From NCBI GenBank assembly GCA_949357655.1, contig CASHTG010000021.1:434001-498000 (forward strand): 64,000 bases of DNA, read 5' to 3'. Position numbers and translations under genes: made by a program. The stretch is from Parascedosporium putredinis (taxonomy: Eukaryota; Ascomycota; Sordariomycetes; Microascales; Microascaceae). Below the pieces are notes generated by a model. That model was not told the origin of the DNA. It ran no database searches and saw only the letters and a program-made list of their open reading frames with translations. This document shows positions 62,801 to 64,000 of this stretch, piece by piece; the first letter of the stretch is position 1, and every line of letters begins with the position of its first letter.

Positions 62801-63946
62801 GGTAGCTTGCTTGGGAGCAAGCTAACCCATGCCGGGAAGCTTTGTGCGATGTATTCGCGCGAGGGGACGCCGACAATAGCCTGCCAAGGGCCCGCCTTGC
62901 TTGCAACAGAACTCGATCACCCTCCTAAACGGATTGTTGGAAAGGGAGGGTAGGGAGGGGAGGGTGGGCCGGATCGGTGGGCATGGTGATGTTGAGTGAG
63001 ACGGTTCGATGACGTGCACAGCTTGACAAAGAAAAGAAAGGAATTTGGGGCACATCGGCCGACAGCTCCTCGGGGAAGCTGGCTTCAATTCTGTGGAGGT
63101 CTCAATGTTGACTGAATGAACGGCTCGAATTGGTCGGGCGTGCGACAAAGCTCTCTGAATTTGGCTAGAGCGGGACACTGTTCACGTCATGGTTCGGTAA
63201 GATTCGGTGTGTCTCATCACAAAAGGAACAACCCCGCCAAGGGACACCGAGATGGACCTGTCTTTCGCGGGGAACACCTGTATCACGTCCACACCATCAC
63301 CCTCCCGCGCACGGAGGGGATCTAAAGCTAGGGAGGCGCGGGGAAGAAAATCCTGAACAAGGCCGGTATTCCTGTACTCTTCGAGTGGACAGACAAACAC
63401 CTGGGCGCGGGGATAGGTAAAAACTGGGGTGGCCTTGGACAAAGAGGCACATAACACGGCAACAGGCACAACCCTCTTCTACGCGAAAAAGGAAAAGAAA
63501 AGAAAAAAAGGGTATCGCGCCGTAGATTGGCCGACCTGAGATCGACGATTCATATTACCTCGAGTACGCGATGATGAAAGATTGATGGCTGGTAAATCAG
63601 CAGGACACATAGAAGGGAGGCTCCAGTTCGTGCATCACCCACCCACACATCGAGCTGGCATGGAGGGGATGGGTGTTCTTGATCTGTTACAAACTACACT
63701 AGATGAAGGGTCGGGGGCCGCGATGTCGGTTTTCTAGGTGCAAAAGCAAGGATATCGGCCGGCAATCGAGAGTTTGTGAGCATCGTCGCGGAACGGAGGG
63801 CGGGCAATCGAGTTGCCTCTTCCAGTTTAGAGCCAAGTTGGACACTAAGTTGGTTTCTGTTGTTTGGTGTGGCTGGGTCCTGGTTTAAGCCATGGGTTGC
63901 CGAGATTTTTGCGTGTCTGCGGGCGTCTGCACGACTGCCAGCCATC
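59821..63946. other. Noncoding, no gene seen
   Basis: ORFs such as 61828-62421 (197 codons) and 60832-61305 (minus) have no recognisable domain. Purine-rich and pyrimidine-rich tracts as in the desert. Confidence 0.5.
62944..62968 (+). other. Six-run G-quadruplex motif
   Basis: Six G runs (3,3,3,4,3,3) with loops of one or two bases, the longest such motif in the window. Confidence 0.75.
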
Positions 63947-63982
63947 GGCACATGGCAAGGCACATGGAGAGGCACATGGAGG
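63947..63982 (+). repeat. 12-bp tandem repeat, three copies
   Basis: GGCACATGG begins exactly every 12 bases (63947, 63959, 63971) followed by CAA, AGA, AGG. Period four codons, but no ORF with support crosses it. Confidence 0.85.
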
Positions 63983-64000
63983 ACGGGCGGAGGTCGAATC

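Noticed and set aside
1..64000. CRISPR array, rRNA operon, secondary-metabolite cluster or toxin system
   Set aside because: No regularly spaced repeats with unique spacers, no rRNA-like sequence and no core biosynthetic or toxin domain was seen; prokaryotic systems are not expected in this genome.

Overview
The window is nuclear DNA of a filamentous ascomycete (Pezizomycotina, probably Sordariomycetes). The basis is the short introns (58-165 bp) with GTRNGT-like donors, CTAAC/CTAAT branch sites and YAG acceptors, the CT-rich leaders ending in CAACATG-type contexts, and three recognisable families: a CCT5 chaperonin subunit, a fungus-type 2-oxoglutarate/Fe(II) oxygenase, and a DUF1752 + DUF3295 regulatory protein. 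Species cannot be told from the sequence.

Layout. 1-294 (minus): start of an HBS1-like ribosome-rescue GTPase gene, cut by the window edge. 295-1445: divergent promoter and two ATG-free leaders. 1446-3508 (plus): CCT5, five exons including an 18-base microexon. 4987-8174 (plus): a four-exon oxygenase of about 945 residues. 8175-56796: about 48.6 kb in which no gene is recognised. It is not visibly AT-rich and is full of microsatellites, polypurine/polypyrimidine tracts and G-quadruplex motifs; a few unproven orphan ORFs are noted. 56797-57318: a 520-base ATG-free leader ending in a perfect hairpin. 57319-59050 (plus): the DUF1752/DUF3295 gene. 59051-64000: 3' flank and noncoding sequence.

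All four recognisable genes carry frame breaks. Eleven are single-base changes, mostly in C/G runs, and one is an out-of-frame 32-bp tandem duplication in the oxygenase. CCT5 is essential in studied eukaryotes and its residues are otherwise intact, so most breaks look like uncorrected consensus errors rather than decay. The coding lengths become exact multiples of three only after these are allowed for. Coordinates below are genomic spans including introns.

The genes are separate housekeeping or regulatory units. HBS1 and CCT5 are divergent and share about 1.15 kb of upstream DNA; both act in protein homeostasis. I found no rRNA, tRNA, CRISPR, intact transposon or secondary-metabolite cluster. 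No new multi-gene system is visible. The most notable things are the GC-balanced gene desert, the CCT5 microexon, and the long ATG-free leader with a cap-to-start hairpin at the DUF3295 gene.
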